Below are positions 3,652 through 6,377 of a DNA stretch of 6,377 bases, piece by piece. Location: the NCBI GenBank assembly GCA_002721375.1, contig PBKH01000002.1:42633-49009 (forward strand), read 5' to 3'. The notes beneath the pieces are model-generated. The model was given only the letters and a program-made list of their open reading frames with translations. It had not been told where the DNA came from and searched no databases. The translations under genes and the position numbers were made by a program. This DNA comes from Verrucomicrobiales bacterium. Lineage in GTDB: Bacteria; Verrucomicrobiota; Verrucomicrobiia; Limisphaerales; UBA1096. Numbering within the stretch: the first letter of the stretch is position 1; every line of letters begins with the position of its first letter.

Positions 3652-6377
3652 AAAATTGAACGAATCCGAAAAAATCTGGCATTCTGATCAAGTTGCCTAG
3701 ATGGAATATATTCAACCATATCCCCCGTTCCATGGATAACTTGAAGCGCATCCCAACGCTTCAAGTCTACAGATGATTCAATTATGTATTTTTTTTGCAA
3801 CTCGGACCCAAAAACCACCATAAACGGATTTTCTTTAACGTTAACTTTTATCAGTTTAGCGTCATTTTGTTCTTTTAGTGTTGTTAAAGTTACCCATTCA
3901 CCGGGAAAAGTGTGTGCCATGCCGAACAAAGCAAAACTCAGATCCGAGCTGGTGCGTGTAGCTTGGTGCACTTCAGCCGCGACTAGGTTTTCCCCGTTGA
4001 CCAACAGACTGCCGTCCACCTCAAAAGTAGCGTAGGCGTTCTCATCGGTGATCGTTCGGGTTGCAAAGGTAGTGTGGCGAGCTGTTCTCGAAAGATTGCT
4101 GTCGCGGTACACTTCAACGCCATTTAAATAAACGGCAGCAGCGTCATCTCGAAGCAGTTTAAAGGTTATCCTCTCGATCAACTCAACAAAATCCAACTCG
4201 AATGACTGACGGAAATAAACAGTGGCACGTTTGTTTTCCGGATTTGTCCCATAGCTGACAACCGTGGCCTCGTTGCCATTTCCGTAACCCAACAGACCGG
4301 GTCCGGCCTTCCAGTCGCCGTCATCAAAACTCGTCTTTATCCAGCTACGGCTAGGTGCAAGCACTCTATCGTAGTAGCGCCACTGTCCACCAACTGTGAC
4401 AACTGTTCTCTCCAATTTAGCTTCTGCGTTGGCTATGCGGTACAGAAAACGGTCTTCGCCAGAGAAATCGTCTTCTGGTTGATAATCAAACGTTCCGTCA
4501 GACCGGAAAGTCAATTGACCATGTTTTGGTGCAACAAGAAGCCGGGCTTGGTTTCCCTTTGTCGCACCAGCATCGTTGGCCAGCACACCCTGTTCGGGCT
4601 TGGAGAAGCTGATTGTTCGGCCTTCCTCGACGAGAAACTCATCCGGACGTGCGACTACCTGCCCCTCGGCCAAGGTTGACGCCTTTTGTGTGTCCACTGA
4701 CCAAGCGGTGCCGAATTTGTTTTTCGCATATAGACGATAATATAAAGTGGAACCAGAAACCATCCCGTCCACTTGGTAACGCAACCTTCCATCGCTATCG
4801 GGCGTCACCTCACGAACATGCTCCCACCGAGAAACATCCGGCCCTTCATCGGTTTTACCCCAAACAAAATAAGCCGAGGCACCGCCAGTTAAATCATTGA
4901 GTCTCCCTGCAAGTGTGACCGCCCCCGGAGTACGATCTGCCGGCGGCTCACAAACGATGTCTGGAAGGCGTAGCTGACCGTTAGATGTGGCCACGATCTC
5001 TGCAACGATCAACATGTCGGAACTGGTCAGCCCACTGTTCAAGCCATGAATGGCGAGAATATTTTCCCCGGCACGCAACCGTCCTCGATGATTGGTAATG
5101 TCGAACTCTTCGAAGCGTACGGCAAGTAAGTCTGCATGAGTGTAGGGTGCACCGGAGTTCCACTGCGGGTTCGGGGTTGCATTGGCGGATGACACTCGAT
5201 CGCCATTGAGATAAGCAACGAACCCATCGTCGTATTTCATGCGCAAGCGGAGTTGCGCAATTGCGTTCGGATCATCAACATCAAACTCGTAACGCAAGTA
5301 TAGCGACTGATTCTTGTTGTAAAGTTGTGAACGAAAATCCAAGGAATCGCTGATTAGTGACTGATAACCGTTTCCGCGCTCATAGCCGGCTCCTTGACGG
5401 CCACGCTTCCAGGCTTTGTCGTTAAAATCCGGCCCAGTCCACAATTCATCGTCACGTCCGTGCGTTGGCACCCAGGCTCGTACATAATCATTTGCGCTAA
5501 GCAATGTTTCGCTGTTGCCAGCAACGAGGATTTGAATCGTCCCATTGGTTCTTTGGCCAAGCGCATCCTCGATTGTGTACTGAACAAATCCGGTGCCATT
5601 GGCTGAACTTTTCGCGTTGAATGTTAGGAGCCCGTTCGGATCATTGCGGCGACGTCCATCTCGCATAACAGGAGATCGGTGAACCGTCAGGCTTCCCAAG
5701 CGACTGGCACTTGATCGTGCACTGACAAGACGAAAGCCGCCTGGAAAATAGTCCTGGCTAGTGCGCCCTTCCCCGGTAGTTCCGACCGCTAGAACCGGTT
5801 CGACCTTGAATGTACCTCTCAATCCGGCCGCATGGTCGTTGGCCAGCGGATTGAAAGAAACTGACTCACCAGGACTGAGGTATATCACATCCGGTTCGGC
5901 AATTGGCGGTTCATTGATGTAGTTCAGCGTTAGGGTATGACTTTTCCCACCGGCACGGTACCGTATAGCTTCGTTACCATTGGCATCCGAGTTCACCCGC
6001 AAGATATATACCGTCGGGTCACTGATCATTTCGTGCATCGCCGCCTGCTTGGGAAGACGTAACTGAGTTATGGCGCCAACACCTGGCAGCTTCAATGTTC
6101 TTGAAAGGCCTGCGGCGAGGTCAATTTCATGGTGGTTGGCTTCAGGATCGCCAACCACCACAGCCACATCACCCTTATGCAACCAGCCGCGCCCGGCGTC
6201 ACCTTGCACCGAGTAGCTAAACCAAGCCGTTCCCGTAAATCCAGTCGATGGGGTGAACAGCGGCTGCCCATCCGAAATCGCCACCGCACCGGCATGCCTC
6301 GGCACCACCCGGCCGACCTCCGCCAACGACAAAATGTTTTCCTGTCCGCGATAAACCTGCTTGAGATCGTTCTTCAA
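3648..6377 (-). CDS. Large multidomain secreted/surface protein, C-terminal 909 residues (5' end outside window)
   Basis: The frame is open to the window edge and its first visible codon (TTG) lies mid-domain, so the start is outside. Residues are numbered from the edge. About 1-76 is the end of a cadherin-like/Big_9-type domain (FTPSTGFTGTAWFSYSV). 77-155 is unassigned. 158-288 is a second Big_9-like domain with NPLAND (177-181). 295-463 is a galactose-binding-like beta-sandwich with KYDDGFVAYLNG (381-392). 472-568 is FN3-like (YYRLYAKNKFGTAWS). 573-662 is a third Big_9-like domain (VLANDAG...FDYQPEDDFSGEDRFLY). 665-822 is a second galactose-binding-like domain (LLRDDAAAVYLNGVEVYRD, AAEVHQ, SSDLSF). 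848-909 is a C-terminal module with YIIESSVDLKRWDAL and RFFRI. I see only one cysteine (476). Such modules occur in exported CotH, lamin-tail or metallopeptidase proteins of Verrucomicrobiota and Planctomycetota; no catalytic domain is visible here, so the function (adhesion, polymer binding or protease accessory) is unknown. No membrane anchor is seen at the C-terminus. Confidence 0.85.
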   Translation of the reverse strand: MKNDLKQVYRGQENILSLAEVGRVVPRHAGAVAISDGQPLFTPSTGFTGTAWFSYSVQGDAGRGWLHKGDVAVVVGDPEANHHEIDLAAGLSRTLKLPGVGAITQLRLPKQAAMHEMISDPTVYILRVNSDANGNEAIRYRAGGKSHTLTLNYINEPPIAEPDVIYLSPGESVSFNPLANDHAAGLRGTFKVEPVLAVGTTGEGRTSQDYFPGGFRLVSARSSASRLGSLTVHRSPVMRDGRRRNDPNGLLTFNAKSSANGTGFVQYTIEDALGQRTNGTIQILVAGNSETLLSANDYVRAWVPTHGRDDELWTGPDFNDKAWKRGRQGAGYERGNGYQSLISDSLDFRSQLYNKNQSLYLRYEFDVDDPNAIAQLRLRMKYDDGFVAYLNGDRVSSANATPNPQWNSGAPYTHADLLAVRFEEFDITNHRGRLRAGENILAIHGLNSGLTSSDMLIVAEIVATSNGQLRLPDIVCEPPADRTPGAVTLAGRLNDLTGGASAYFVWGKTDEGPDVSRWEHVREVTPDSDGRLRYQVDGMVSGSTLYYRLYAKNKFGTAWSVDTQKASTLAEGQVVARPDEFLVEEGRTISFSKPEQGVLANDAGATKGNQARLLVAPKHGQLTFRSDGTFDYQPEDDFSGEDRFLYRIANAEAKLERTVVTVGGQWRYYDRVLAPSRSWIKTSFDDGDWKAGPGLLGYGNGNEATVVSYGTNPENKRATVYFRQSFELDFVELIERITFKLLRDDAAAVYLNGVEVYRDSNLSRTARHTTFATRTITDENAYATFEVDGSLLVNGENLVAAEVHQATRTSSDLSFALFGMAHTFPGEWVTLTTLKEQNDAKLIKVNVKENPFMVVFGSELQKKYIIESSVDLKRWDALQVIHGTGDMVEYIPSRQLDQNARFFRIRSIF

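Noticed and set aside
6375..6377. TTG at the right edge as the real start of the large protein
   Set aside because: The first visible residues are inside a Big_9-like domain and show no signal peptide; the frame simply continues beyond the window.

Overview
The window fits a Gram-negative bacterium, most probably of the Verrucomicrobiota. This is inference from two things. The first is the style of the large secreted protein at 3648-6377, whose galactose-binding-like domains, FN3-like domain with a 'YYRLYAKN.FGTAWS' motif and C-terminal 'YIIESSVDLKRWDAL' motif recall verrucomicrobial and planctomycetal surface proteins. The second is the sequence flavour of the complex I subunits. No rRNA or other strong taxonomic marker is present.

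Layout, in the direction of minus-strand transcription (right to left): 6377-3648 is the 3' part of a very large multidomain extracellular protein of which 909 residues are visible; its N-terminus lies outside the window. A 127-bp gap follows, holding a nested inverted repeat whose core is a perfect TGTGA-N6-TCACA palindrome, and a possible weak promoter. Then comes a compact respiratory complex I block: nuoB (3520-2993), nuoC (2985-2410), nuoD (2403-1153), nuoE (1156-668) and the first 178 codons of nuoF (536-1, running off the left edge). B, C, D and E are 7 nt, 6 nt and -4 nt apart, so they are almost certainly one operon with translational coupling. Between nuoE and nuoF there is a 131-bp gap that contains a complete tRNA-Gln(CTG) gene on the opposite (plus) strand, with its encoded CCA only 3 nt from the nuoE stop codon and its own promoter-like sequence just in front of nuoF.

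How the genes work together: NuoB, C and D form the quinone-side connecting module of NADH:quinone oxidoreductase (cluster N2 and the quinone site). NuoE and NuoF belong to the NADH-oxidising module (cluster N1a; FMN, NADH and N3). All cofactor residues I could check are present, so the enzyme looks functional. nuoA, which commonly precedes nuoB, is not in the 127 bp upstream of nuoB; its place is taken by the unrelated surface-protein gene.

The points most worth a second look are the nested palindrome in front of nuoB, the antisense tRNA-Gln inside the nuo operon, and the missing upstream nuoA. I found no evidence of an entirely new system, mobile element or CRISPR array.
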